Shown here: positions 1 to 13,100 of the stretch, piece after piece | Numbering within the stretch: position 1 is the first letter of the stretch | Layout: each line of letters starts with the position of its first letter | DNA from: Lunularia cruciata | Lineage: Eukaryota > Streptophyta > Marchantiopsida > Lunulariales > Lunulariaceae | Assembly (NCBI GenBank): GCA_948567375.1 | Contig: OX419755.1 | Coordinates: 20,042,517-20,106,516 of the forward strand | Direction: 5' to 3' | Length of the DNA: 64,000 bases | Notes under the pieces: generated by a model | Seen by the model: only the letters and a program-made list of their open reading frames with translations | What the model was told of the DNA's origin: nothing | Databases searched by the model: none | Made by a program: the position numbers and the translations under genes

Positions 1-1834
1 AAGACCGGAAGTGAAACAAGAACAACAAGGTGGTAACCGAGGTGGCTATCAGATCAGAGATGACAAGCATATGAAAGATTACGATTGTCACAATGTCTAG
101 ACATGTCCATCGCAATTTGTACGTGTACGTGTCAAATATCTATTTGACACAGCTTAGGAAGATCTCCGTGGGCAACGTCGCATGGATAACTGGGCAAGAG
201 ACAGAAGTCTCTAAAATGTCAGGATCCATCCAAGGGAGGTAGCTCCCCAGAACACGATAAGATATAATCACGACCCTCACAAAAAATTGCTGATCCTGGT
301 CTGCTTCATCGGGCTGACGGAGAAAGCAGGAGGAATGTACATGATAGAAATACTATTTGACAAGAGTTCCTGAAGTCTATATCTGGAATCAGGTCGGAGT
401 ACTAGGTATTATAGTGAAGGCTAAGGAAGGTGAATGTCAGAAGGAGCTTACCTCGAATACGCGAGCAAAAGAATTGGAGGGGGCTCGAAAGCGAGACCAA
501 AAGTAACAAGTTGACAGCTTAACTGGTCCTAGCCTTTCTCAAGATGTGTAGGCTATGAAGCGTATATTTCAGACATATATCTGTCCCACAGGAGGATGGT
601 TCTTCTGCAAAGCTTGAGAGGAGCAGACTACTAGTAGTGAAAGTAACGTTTCACCACTCTACATTCTTGTAAAGGTTGTTTCCGCTGAGAGCTTGAACCA
701 TGAAGATCGAGTAATCACACAGTCCTGATAATAAACAGTTCATGGGGAGAAAGCACAGCTTCGTAAGTTTCTTTCACTGATTCACAAGGTTTGAACTAAT
801 GCTGAAAAGGCTTTAGGCACAAAGTAAGTCCCAAACTTCGCCTATCTAACCAAACCCTACAACTCGGTGCTTGCAGGTAGTACAGAAATACATGACAAGA
901 GCAGCGCTGAAACGAATTGGCTCCCGAGGAGTTTCTAAATTGCTAAAGAGCAGATGAAGGGTGTCGTACTAAATATGAATCACAAGGGGATCCACTTGTC
1001 CCCTGCGACACTACGTCGTGCGTATACATTGCTCGAGCTCTGAATTGAACTGAGTAGGTACATACGCATAACACGCGAGTGGCACGTAGCACTACAATTT
1101 GCTCGAACAGGTTGGCACACCCGTAAGCGCAATCGCATAATCATCGACCATCGTATGTATCACACCGAAGAGAGCTGTTGCAGAATGGTCCACGAAAGAA
1201 TTACTTGCGCACGATGTTCCTGCCCCTCTGTCATCTTGACGAAATATTTGCAAAGGCTCGACAAACTGCACGAAATATTGCCAACAGTCACGTAACTTGC
1301 CTGTGCCATGTCGTGACACCGCCAGGTAAATAAGCGACAAGGCTACAATGATCATCGAAAATGCATACTTAGTTAGGAAACCGTTCAGACGCGTGAGTGG
1401 AAACGAAACGAGGGTATTCACGGTGCACGACAAGGAACGAGGTTCATCAGGCTACACACGAAACGAGGTGAATCCAAGGACTCGGTAGAAAGGCCTGACA
1501 CGATAATTACGAGTTAATTAACCGTGTACTCTAAAACGCGTGTAACCCACGGTCCACCTGATTCGTTTCCCTTCCACCTAAGTTTTCGAATTATTATGCG
1601 TATATAAGCGAGGATTATGAACCGAGAAGGGCAGTGATGAGCAAACGGCTCTCATGACCCGGGAGTATGCAAAGATAAGGAGACCGAACGTGGCTCTAAA
1701 CGTCAAGAGGATTCGGCTAAAAGTGCTTCCGGAAGCTCGATGAACACGGACCGACAATGGGTTTTGGGCTCGGACAAGTGCGCGCACCTACACGCCCTAC
1801 TTAAAAACTCTTAATGTTACCTTGACGAAACACC
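1..1834. other. Left-edge non-coding stretch and 3' flank of the RRM gene
   Basis: I see no convincing gene here. Open stretches exist on the minus strand, the longest 113 codons around 1092-1433 with one hydrophobic segment. They lack an ATG start, clear splice partners and any family I recognise. The part nearest 1834 should hold the 3' untranslated region of the RRM gene. A TATATAAG string occurs near 1602 without a gene to match it. Confidence 0.4.
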
Positions 1835-4346
1835 TTATCGACGAGCACCCCGACGTCGGTCACCACCATAATCACTTTCGCGAGTGCCGCCGCGTCCACC
1901 ACCTCCGCGGTACGCTTCATCCCGTGGAGGTGGTCCTCGGGGTCCTGGATGCCGAGCAAATGAAAGACGAAGGGCGTAGGAATCTGGATCCGTCTCGTCA
2001 AACTTGTAACCTGGAAACCAAGAAACCATAGCATTAGTCCGGACTAAACTTCCTGATTCTTGAGAAGCATCCAAGAACACTAACCACATGCCCTAACTGA
2101 AGAAACTCAACTTCCGTACCTTGCAAAGCTTCGAGTGCGGTTGCAGCACATCGTGCATCAGCAAACTCAACAAAGCAGAGAACGACCTGCTAAGCCCAAG
2201 CACGACGATTGTTTTCAGTATTAAACATCTGAATCGACGATATTCGGGGAGAGGCAGAAAACAAAGAGCTTCCGAGGAGAGTCGAATAACTCACTCTCTT
2301 GGCGTCCTTGTGAACCAACCGAACTTCCTTGAAACCGATAAACGGACGAAAAATGTCTAGTGGCAGTATTAAGGACAAAAGAGATGTGTGTGTAATAAAT
2401 ACGTTGACTATATATCGAACTTTTGCTGAGACTGCAAAGACAAGTGAAGATTTTCAAAGCCACTCTTTTAGTGGATACGTGCAGCTTCTCGTCTTGAGCA
2501 ATCCAGTGGTAGACCGTCGACAAATAGAGTGGAGGACGCATCTGGGGGGAGCATGTCTAGCCCCCCATGTAAAACATCAGGTTCTTGCGTGACGCCGTTC
2601 AAGCCAAGATTTCCTTGCCTTCCACCTAGACCTACATCCATTCCAACCATACGCCCTCCCGGACCCAGAAGGGCAGGATCTTCCCCGAGCCCACCTAATC
2701 CCAAATTTCCAAGGGAACCAGCTCCAGGCACCCCGCTCAACCCCATCCCTGGACCACCTGTAATCGCTAAATCATTGCCAATCGATCCTCCGCCGTATCC
2801 CATCTGCAATACCAAGCGCAGTGTCGAAACGGAGTTTAGTTGAGAACTGATAAAAGGTGTCAGAAAATTGAGCTCGTAATACTAGACGAAAGGGAGGCTT
2901 ATACAAAACAAGTAGGAACCGAAACGAATCAACACGATAAATCTCGATGCGAAAATGGAAAGGAGGTGTCAATGCGAGCAAATCAATGTCATAACCCTCC
3001 CCCAAATTGAAAGCACGTCAGCAGCTCAGGATAGGTTGTTAAAGAAAACAGGCGAGAGACCCTCCTGCGGAATGACAATTGTAAGAGTATCATCATGCTA
3101 TCGTACACATTCTTGGGACAAGGTCAAATTCCAGCTGGATTGAACAGAAGAAAACCCTTCCCTGATCCCTACGTTTTCAGTTATAAGTGTGTCCAGTCAA
3201 GTGTCCTGGTATAAAGCTGTAGTTGAAGTCATAGTTCTTCTCTGTTACAAGTGTAAAAGGCTTACAGAGAGTCTACCAAAGTGGTGTACAGCTGCCCGTC
3301 GCTGAATATGACTCCAATTTCAGGATAGCCGTAAATATAATAAGTAACAGTAGCAGCTAAATGAGAACGCTGGAAAAATTGGATTAGGCATGTAGATTTC
3401 CGGATTCCGAACGATCCAGGGAGGATGCCCAAAGGGGTGGGGGGGTGGAAGGGGGGGTGTTGCAGATAATTGAGTAAACTGTAACTCATGCAAACATGGA
3501 GAGTCCGTAAAGTCATCCTACAATTCCCATGAGCTCTGGCATGTGTCAATAAAGGACCAGAGATGTGAAAATGGCCCGCTACAAAAAGAAGCTTCTCCTC
3601 AAGAGGCGTAAAATTTAGCGATATCCCCTAGCGACCTCAACGATGGTTGTCATCGACAAAGACACTCAACATGCACCAGATCCACGACGAGTTCCCGCGA
3701 CGGGATCTTTGAATCAGAGGAGTTCTTCCTGACACGCATTCCTGATAGAGGGCTATGTCAAACTAATTACTCTGCTCTACCACAAACCTGTGGTGAAAGT
3801 GTAAATCAAACTCGCCGCCAGAACAAAGCATCCTACTTGCTCCAATATTTAGGAATGAGGTATCTAGACAAAGAACTGCGAAGAACGATTTAGCAATCAG
3901 AACGCATAGAGATTACAAGATCTGTAGCTCCTCCAAGAGCGTCCGGTTCGCGCCATCCACCACGAGGAGCGCCCCGGCCATCGTCGTAACGCTCTCCTCT
4001 TGGCGTGTATCCACCGACGTCGTGTCCAACTGCCGGAACGACTCCGGCTCCGCCTCTTGCAGAACCATAGGCGCCGCGAGCAGGAGGTACATCATCTACA
4101 TTCATCATATAAGTGTTCAGCGGTAGGAAACATACCGGCCAGTCAAGCTCGAGCAATTGACAGTCGCGGCAGCAAAATTGAGAAAGTTCAAAATCTGATT
4201 CATACTCTCATACTCCAATAAATCCCTAACAATTAACAAGCAAAGCAGATACCATAGTCGCCGTAGTCTCGACGTGTCCGCTTTGCAGCAGGCGAAGGCA
4301 CACGCCTTGTGTCCGCGCCCCTCCAAGCACCGCCGTAGTCCCCCAT
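1835..4346 (-). CDS. Nuclear-speckle-type RRM RNA-binding protein, six exons
   Basis: Exons on the minus strand: 4346-4253, 4095-3917, 2803-2479, 2356-2295, 2186-2120 and 2010-1835. They sum to 903 bases, giving 300 residues and a stop, all with GT-AG introns. The start is the ATG of MGDYGGAWRG. Residues 1-180 are rich in Gly, Arg and Pro. One RRM follows at about 182-268, with RNP2-like LFVDGL, the family block REAAHIFRPFIGFKEVRLV and RNP1-like VVLCFVEF. The tail is an RGG-like stretch ending in GARR. The layout matches plant single-RRM proteins related to Arabidopsis NSRa/NSRb, which act in nuclear speckles on alternative splicing and bind long noncoding RNA. The loop before RNP1 is shorter than in the Arabidopsis proteins I recall, lacking the usual GDP-containing insert. 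Intron 2 is about 1.1 kb, the others 100-160 bases. Family assignment is firm, the exact orthologue is not. Confidence 0.88.
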
Positions 4347-7184
4347 TTTTGCTCACACAGTCCCGTTAGTCTAGCGTGCCTCCCTTCCTTCGTTCTATTC
4401 AATCAATCAATCTACTCCAATTTCGGTAACTATGTAACCGCCTGTAGAGTCCAATCCGACTACGCTCCGCTTCTCGGCAAAGAAATTCACTATCGCGTAA
4501 GAAAACACCGAACTCTTGATCCAAACCGCTCCACCGAAACTTCTCTTTCCAACCGAAACTCCAACCGAACAAAGCAATTTCACTTGTATCTTTCTCCCAC
4601 CCTACGCCTTGTTCGATCGATCCCCACAGTTCTCTTCTCTTGTCCACATTGGGGTTGTGTGGTGCGGTTCCCTTCCGTTCCGATCACCTTCGTCTTGCGA
4701 CTGTCAGTGTTCACATTTGACTTCCTTACACATGCCAGTTTCCAGTCACCTCCACCGGCTGCTTGTGGGGGGACGGAGCGCTTGCCCCACATAACGGTGT
4801 GCCGTACGATGGGCAGGCTCGATCAAACGGCCCTAGTTTAAACGGCTCCGATTCTCTCCTTCCTCTTGTCTTTCTAGCTCCTCTATCAGTCTGTATTGAC
4901 AATTCTTGCATAGGTGAGTGACTTGTTTCGCGGAGAGCAGGAGCAAATAGTTTCATATTCTCGTGGTTTCTAAGGATATCCGACCAATAGTTGACGTACT
5001 GCTCGTAGAGTTGTTCTTTGGGGTTACTTCCGTATGAAATTTATCCGAAGGCTTGGAGATCTTCTGCGAATCCATCCAGGATGATAAAACGCATACCAAG
5101 AAGGGACACATGCTTGAAATAAGTAGCTGAAACATTAAAATGGTTCTTCCAGTGAAGGCCACCGAAATTTCTGAGAATTTCAGTAACTGGAGATTCCAAG
5201 TGAGAAAACAACGAATCTCATGCAGAGCAAGCAACCTACAGGATTAAGGTACCAGCACTAAGCTGATTTCTGGATTAATTCAGTAACTCGAGATTCTATA
5301 CTAGAAGAACAATGAATCTCATCACTCTTTGAAGTAACCTATATAATAAGGTTCCCAGCACTGAGCTGTTCGGCGGACTGAGGTTCCTATCGGATCGAGC
5401 CGGAGATGAGTGGTTTGCTCGACTGAGTCATTGTTCGGGAAAATGCGGATATTGAAACTGACCTCTTTACAGAAAAGTATCACTATGCCAGGATAAAAAC
5501 CAAGGAAACATGCGGGGCTTTAGTTGAATCTTCTAAATCAATCAAAATTTTACACGAAGATGTCATTAGTTCAAGATAAACACATTTATACAGGGTTCTT
5601 CAATCGTCGGCTGTTCGTACGAAGACAGAGAACAATGAAGATTCACGTGTGGAATGGGATAATTCAAGTTTGCTGTGGGATATTCAATCTGCAAAGAAGA
5701 AAGAGAGTCGAGAGTGCTATGGAAAGCAGGTGTGGAATTGTGTGGAAGGCCTGTTCTCAAAACATCTCCAAATGTTCTAAAATTCATTCTCCCCCACTAA
5801 TCGAGAAGACAATTCCAGTATACGGCTGAATGATTAAATATCTCAAGGCCTCAATTTAAACCAGATCTGATCCCTGGGCGTGGAAGACTCGAAGCCAAGG
5901 TCCCAGCCAAGAAGCTAGAGATTTCTAGTTACTTAAATTTTATTCTTAATGTCTTTCTAGGATTCAGCAAAAGGTTGAATTAGTCTAAATCCTGATTGTG
6001 AAAGCAGTTACGATTGGGCTGATACGATAGTTCTATCAGTTTCTCCAAGGCATATGCTATGAACACAAAAATACATTTCTTAGTCAAACACAATTCCGAT
6101 GGGAAGGTTCCGTAACAAAATTCGTGGAATTCGCCAAGCATAGTCTTAATGTGTTTGAAATAGCGTATCCATCACTGGAGTTGACTAGTCGTCAATTTAA
6201 CCTGTTCCCGTCCCAGGAAAATAGGTCAAATCTGGAAAGTTTAAGTAGACCTGCGTTGAGAGGTGTACTCTGCATTGCCCTGGAAAAGGCCGATGATGGG
6301 AGTGCTGAACGTTCAAAATGTGCGGTTCTATGTTTTCCTTTACTCTGTAAAGGATAGAACAAACTGTCGCTAAGCACTATTACGCGATGAGAAGTACGGT
6401 AGCAGTTCCTCTGCTATTACAATGGTATTTCTACCTTCCGGTTCATATATCATAGTGCAGATATGTCCTCGACTTAAGAAACCCTACATTTCGTGGGGTC
6501 TGATCAAACAAGACCTTCAAAATGAACTGGGGGATCTTTTAGTTCATGATAGTACTAAAGCTTTTAAACAAGTTTCAACCACGTGGTTGACGTGGTTGAC
6601 ATTTAACCAGAAGGCCATGTTTGCATAAACATGAATTTATACCTCCTCAGGGCTCACTTTTCACAAAACCTGCGGTGATCAAGTAACACACTACACACTG
6701 CGTCCTGTGCTGATGACCGCATTTGGGTCGCAGACTGGAATATATGGCCAAGGTCTTCGCACATGCTATCCAACACTAAAAGAACCTTGTGACTAACCAG
6801 ATGTGTTGTTTCTGAGCAAACTGCCACTAAAGAGTTGACAATTTCTTAAGTGACATAAGTTGTGTAAGCTGATGAATCACTCTCCTTCAGGTCAACGGTT
6901 CCATGAGCAAAGTGGCTTCACGGATCAGAAGTCCAAACAAGTACAATAGAAGCACTTAACGTTTATAGCAGATTTTGTCCATGTGTCATTTTTGTGACTT
7001 CTACTTGATACAATTCTATTCTCATATTTAAGTTGACCCAACAGGGAAGGTATCATAGTAAAAGAATGGCAACTAGCGCTAGCCTAAAGACCTTACATTT
7101 AGGCACCTCACAGTTGAAGTTAATATTTCGGTTGTACTCATGCTGAACATCTAAAATTGGATCTCTAAGCTAAAATGAGTTTAT
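4347..7184. other. Intergenic region: RRM-gene 5' flank and SAC-gene 3' flank
   Basis: This spacer lies between two genes both read leftward. The part near 4347-4900 should carry the RRM gene's 5' untranslated region and promoter. The part near 7184 should carry the 3' end of the SAC gene. Reading frames here are short, overlapping and unlike any family I know. The only internal structure I found is an imperfect 100-bp duplication at 5179-5370. Confidence 0.6.
5179..5370. repeat. Imperfect tandem duplication, about 100-bp unit, two copies
   Basis: Two neighbouring segments beginning TTCAGTAACT (5179 and 5278) share scattered blocks: GAGATTC, AACRAATCTCAT, AACCTA, ATAAGGT and CAGCACT-AGCTG. 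They are about 99 bases apart. Divergence is substantial, so the duplication is old. It lies between genes and encodes nothing obvious. Confidence 0.6.
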
Positions 7185-10100
7185 TCAAAACAACTTGCAT
7201 AGACGGGGCCTGCTGCAAAATTGCCTTCCATTGATCCTTACAAGCGCTGTGACTCCGGCCGTCACTCCTGCCCAGAGAACGGAGAAAAGAAACTGATATG
7301 CATCCTCGCCAACTGCACCAGTTCGTGAAAGTCACATGAGACAACTGCATAACCACAAGGAGTTGACTCTTCTTCAAGGAGTAAACTAGTGCGCACAAGA
7401 GCATCTCCTACGAATAAATGGAAATCCACAGGCAACTATTCCATTCCATTGAATGAATATATGGCCCAAGCGCTTGTCTATCTTACCTTTGTCGACTCTT
7501 GAGCCAACTAAGGTTAGACCGCTAAGGAAGTTATGAATCTGTACTTCTAGATCGATAGATGGATGAGGAGATGGCAGTTTATGCATCTGACTCTTCGCAA
7601 ATTCCACAAACTAGACCAATAAGCTTCACAAACAAGCTCACAGATTCTGATTGAGCTGATATCTTTACCTTGACGGAGAGACATTGTTGTGAGAGTGGCC
7701 CCAGTCACGATCAATGCTGAAGCTACAGGGAAATACTGTTCAACCAGTCCAAGGAAACGTGTTTCTTTTAGTTATACCTGGCGTGAGTACCTTCCAACCA
7801 AAGAAACACAAGAATACTAAACCAGGCACTTCTAATGTGGCAAATTGGAAAAAGATCTGAACCATGATTAAGGTTGCCATCATGCTCTAACTTTACTAAG
7901 AACCATTCCTTTTATTCCGACGGATTTCAAACTGATTGCGTGCCCGGCAAAATGATGCTAAAGTTTACAGCATAGGTAGCAATCACGAATCCCCTGTACA
8001 ACCAATACATAACGTGTAGAACCTCCCTGCTGAATCACTTAGAGCAAGGTGCAAGGTTGACTTACCGCGATAGCCTCAAACCCATTGAGCTCGAATGGAG
8101 ATGGATTGCCGCGACTCACGGTGTAATGACCAACAATAAGGTCCATAGCATCCTAGAGAACAAATATAGTGCATTCAGCATACATACTGAGTAATCGAAT
8201 GTAGAACCCGTTGTAAACAACCCAGTTCCGAACCCACGTCTGACCGGACTGACTCTGACATTTGACATGAACAGAGTAAAAATCTTCAAAACTGTCAGTT
8301 ACATTGAGCATACATAGCGTATGAGACATTCTTCACAGAATCGTTCAAGACCTTCAAGATCTTTCTTGAGCAAAGAACCATTTCAATGTCAATCTTGAGT
8401 AGAAAGGAATTCCGTGTCAACCACAACATCGAAACTATTAGTTGAGAAATACCCTGTGCGTGCTAGAAAGTACTCTTGTAGATGATGCTTCTCGCTTCAT
8501 GTCATGGGTGGATGAGATATATATAGGGATGATAAAACTAAGATTTAATGGATAGACTAATAAACTGTCATACCTGTCTGACACCATCTGTAAAGTTATT
8601 GTAGAAGTATCGAGCAAGAGCATTGAACCCATCTTGAACAAGTCCTTGGAAAGTACGCTTCCCATATCTTCAAAAATGGTAAAATCGATCCCCTTTAGTA
8701 CTATTATTGATACTCCAACGGCAAGAAGTCTGAACATCGAAAGAAAGACATTCCCACTACACATCTCGTCGTTCTAGGAAATGGAAAGCGGAGCTATGCT
8801 ATGGGAACAGACAGGGCTTACATCTTGAGTACTGGATGGTGACATTTCCCTAAGAAGAAAGACAACGACCATAAAGTGGCATAACAAGAGTCATGAATCG
8901 TACCTCACGAAGTCCCCTTTAAGAGCGCCTGTACCAGAGTATTGGATGCTTATGTCATCTCCATGATTGGCCCATACTATCAAGTCCAGTCACAAACAGT
9001 CGTCAAGGCTCAGTAACAGCAATCAAGATAGCTGTGTACATCATTCAGCTTCAGTACCAATAACATCAACCCCTGCAGAAAGTTGATAGCATACAGAAGG
9101 AACTTACAGACTTTATACTTCTCATCGAATGCAGTGTTTTGTTTAATAAGCTCGGTGGGTTTGAAAACACCAATCCGCACAAGTTGAGTTTCCAGTGAAA
9201 TTCGCCCTAGCAAACTCTGCAAACAAACGTAACATTCTCAGCCAAGTCCACTTGAAGTGCAATTCCTCACTAGCACAATTCTAGTCTAAAATGCATATTC
9301 CTTTTCTAGGTGAACCGCGTAACTATCAGAGCGAAACACAATTTTCTTAAGCTGATGTTTATGACGGACCCTACAATTGTCTATGGACATCAATTGCTAC
9401 AGGAAAATGTCTTAAAACTCTCACAAACGTCACAAAAACCTGTTGCTGATTAAGTAATTGATATTGGCAGGCCTGCTAGACCTGAGTGACGTTGGTTCGA
9501 TCCAAGCAGTCAACACAGTTTGTCCGAACGACCCCCATCTGCTCACCGAGCCTCTTTCCTGAACATGAAAGATAGTACCTGCTCGAGAAGTATCCAACAA
9601 GCCAAAGATCATCATTATCCACAAAGTTGCAGCAGTTGCACACAGACTCGCTTCATTGAACGCAAAGACATGCTTGAGGCAGACTCCGAATTAGAAAATT
9701 GGCATATAAAATGGATGATGTAAAACGTATCGCGTTACGTAGACGCGATAAAAACTTCGATCAACACCTTTCAACTCACCCTTGCTCTATGTGAGTGTCT
9801 CTGATTTGATCATACAATTGTGACAAGCGCTCAAAGTGTATATGCCCACATATACGATGGAAGTCAAAGGGAACATATCTGTTAACATTGGCGACCATAT
9901 GTTAGGGCCCTCCATAGCTTGCAGACGTAGACTAAATCAATTGAGAACCAAGCTCCCAAACACTTTGAGGTTTAGACTTTACGCATTCCGAATGCTAGTT
10001 GTTTAGCATTGATGTCAAACAAACGCATCACTCTTCCCATTTATGTATGCTTGGCATGGTAGACTGAAGAACGGGTTGCAGAAGCCGTATAGATCACAAG

Positions 10101-13100
10101 TGGATTGTAGCATTCAAAAATTACCTAAGAGAATCGTTGCTTATGTTTTGCATGGCCCCTCCATACGCTTCACTCAAAACACCTTCACTTCCATGCTGCG
10201 CAATAGACAAAGAAATACATTCCCACATCTAGCTGCCATGAGCGTGTGTGCAGACGGAATGTTCCTTGAGATATAGAACCTCGGATCTGCTCTTACAAGG
10301 ACAAAGGCTGGAGAAGAACCTGAGTCGAGCACCCCGTGGACATACCTGATTGATTAGGTCAAGGGCTACCACCGATCCGTATCTCTGTTGAAGGTCACGA
10401 AAATGCCTTTCGACCACCTTGGGCTACAATATGAAAGTGTAGATTAGTCTATATCGTAATCCAATAACATATATGCTGTACTTGTAACACTAGCTTGTTC
10501 AGTTAGTGTTATAAGTACAGCATATATCTCCGTCAGCCTGCTTGCTTTTCAGCTCTTACTATTCTTCTCACATTTAGAAGTCCATAGAACATCTGATTTT
10601 GTCAAAAATTGCATTTCTACTTCTATGCAATCAGATGAACGCTACTAGAGAAAAGAAGTTCTGTAACTGCGGGAACATGTTTTTCACTGGTTTAGCATAA
10701 TTATTAACACCGCAGCCTTAAGTAAAGTGTCCCAAAACATTGATGCAACGCAGTTATATATACTGGATGCCACCTTCGTGTTCAGCATTTAGATTTCAGA
10801 CCCGCATACAAACTGATCTCTGATGATCACATACCGTTTCATCAAGTTGAATTGTTTTGATTTTCGGCTTGTAGGTGAGGTCAACTATCTGCTCCCACAA
10901 AATGGGAATAGAACCACGGACCTGCACAAACATTGAGAAAGACCCACGGGTATGTTACTGTGACTTTTCGTACAAGAGTGATCAAGGAACTTTCCATGCT
11001 GAAAACATACAAGTAAATATTCAAGCATCATGTTCACACTCAAGAGCAAGAAAAATATCAGACCACTCTGTGAGCTCCTTGACACTGAGATTGGCAGCTA
11101 AAGAAAGTACGTGCCTGAACATACGAAGCAGTAAACCCTTCAGCATCCAATATCTGTTCTGTTTCGACAAAGTTTGCTACATGACCCTCCATATCAGCTC
11201 CTCTTCGCCACATTCGAGTTCCTGGCAATTTTGGATCAAGAGTAAGGGACATCATATGCACATGAACTTGAGTTACAAGAAGTTAATCCACCTTAGAGGT
11301 GACAAAATCTAAAACCAGTGCATCCCACATGATCCTCCGTCCCATAACTGATACAGAGGAGATGGAAATGCCCTCAGGACCGCTACTACCCAGCTGAAAG
11401 CCCACCGTTTGATTCACTTGGCTTTTGCCCGACCCAAGACAGAAATTTGCAAAATGACTGTTGAAATCGGTGAACTGACCCCAACAATGCTTTGAGAGGA
11501 TGAGACCTCACGCTAAGGACTGAAAGGACTACTTACGAGGACTCTCGAGGTTCTCAAGCGACCGAAACGGTCGATACACGTCGGGGGCCAACATGAGGAC
11601 CAGGAACAACGGCAACTGAAGTACATTACAGTAAGACTGCAGCTGGTTTCTTCTTCCTTTTATGAGTCACCTTAAACAACGTGCTCTTTCTTGCAATTAG
11701 AGGACAACAGATTTGTAGATATGACCGAGACGTGAGTATCATTAAGCTCTATAACCTGCTCTATAATCATCATCTGCAGCTGAGATTAGTGCCGTACCTA
11801 TACGTCTGATGCACCGCCTTGATAGTAACGTCACAGAAACAGGCTTGTCCCTCACCTCTACCATAAGCTGATGAAAGCGTACTTTCTGGTCAAGGAAACT
11901 CAAACAGGTTACACACATACAAATACTTTCATGGATAACACTTCGTCGCATAAACGGCCGTGCATGCTTTATGACAGTTTCTGATAGACCCAGTTTGGTC
12001 ACCAACAACTTGAGTAATACCCGGGTAGACAACCTACAAACTGCAATCTTTAAGGAATGAGCGGAGATAATATCCTGACGATCCATCCAATTCCGCATTT
12101 AGAAGTAGACATCTATAGGAAATGAGAGCAGTAGTAGACATGTAGGTCAATGCGCTGTTCAAATTCAGGCGCAGGATAGATCTCTCGGCGACTCAGCTGA
12201 CTGGGACGCCAGGAACGAGACTGGACATCGGGTAAACATTACATGTGAAAAGGATATTGCCTTGAATGACAGGTAAGATAAAGGGCTCCATCTGCGCATG
12301 GAAAGAACTAATTAGCCCGTGCAGACCATTTCCTACACTCACCCTGTCGAGGCACTTTTACAGCTGAGAAAAAAATTTAATTTAACACTTCACCAACTCG
12401 CAAATCCCACCTTGTTCTCAATTAGCTCTTCCAGTAGATGCTTGTTCCACAAAAACCTTGGATCTGCCTGCACCGTGAACATAGCCCAAGTCAATGTGAA
12501 TCTTCACAAGGAGAACGTATTCGTACTTGATGGAATGAACCAACTAAGTTTGAAAGGGTTGTCAGATGATATTTGCATGAGTTACAGTTCGTCTTCATCA
12601 GAGAGGTTTGAGCTCTATACGCAAGAGGAATCTCTTAGATCTCAACGTGAAAACATATACCAGAACCACAGGCATTTGGAAACAGCAGACATAAATAATC
12701 GTTCCCAAGTATTGCTATACTTGAAACTCCACCCTGATATTTCCAGTGGAATAAGGGTCACCTGTTTCCAAAGAGGTTGGGAAATTCGCCGGTCTGCCAA
12801 ATCATGTGCTCTCTGAGCACTGCACAGCAATCATAACACCGCCTTTACCTTCCTTAGATGTATTTCTTTCACTCACAAGTGCGAGAACAAACGAATCATT
12901 TCTTGCGCAGAGAATTCTATCGTAATTATTGTAAGTACAGTCTACATACTGGTACTATGATACTTTTCCTATCATAATTTCGTCAAGATGACCTGAATGC
13001 TATGCTACAACTGTCAAACCCATGGAATGCATGACAAGTCTAACTACATGCAACGCTTGATAAACTTACTTGAGTGTCAAGTCCACTTCATACGAGTAGA

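Noticed and set aside
1092-1433. 113-codon minus-strand frame with a hydrophobic segment
   Set aside because: It begins at a TTG, has no ATG or splice partner, and matches no family I know.
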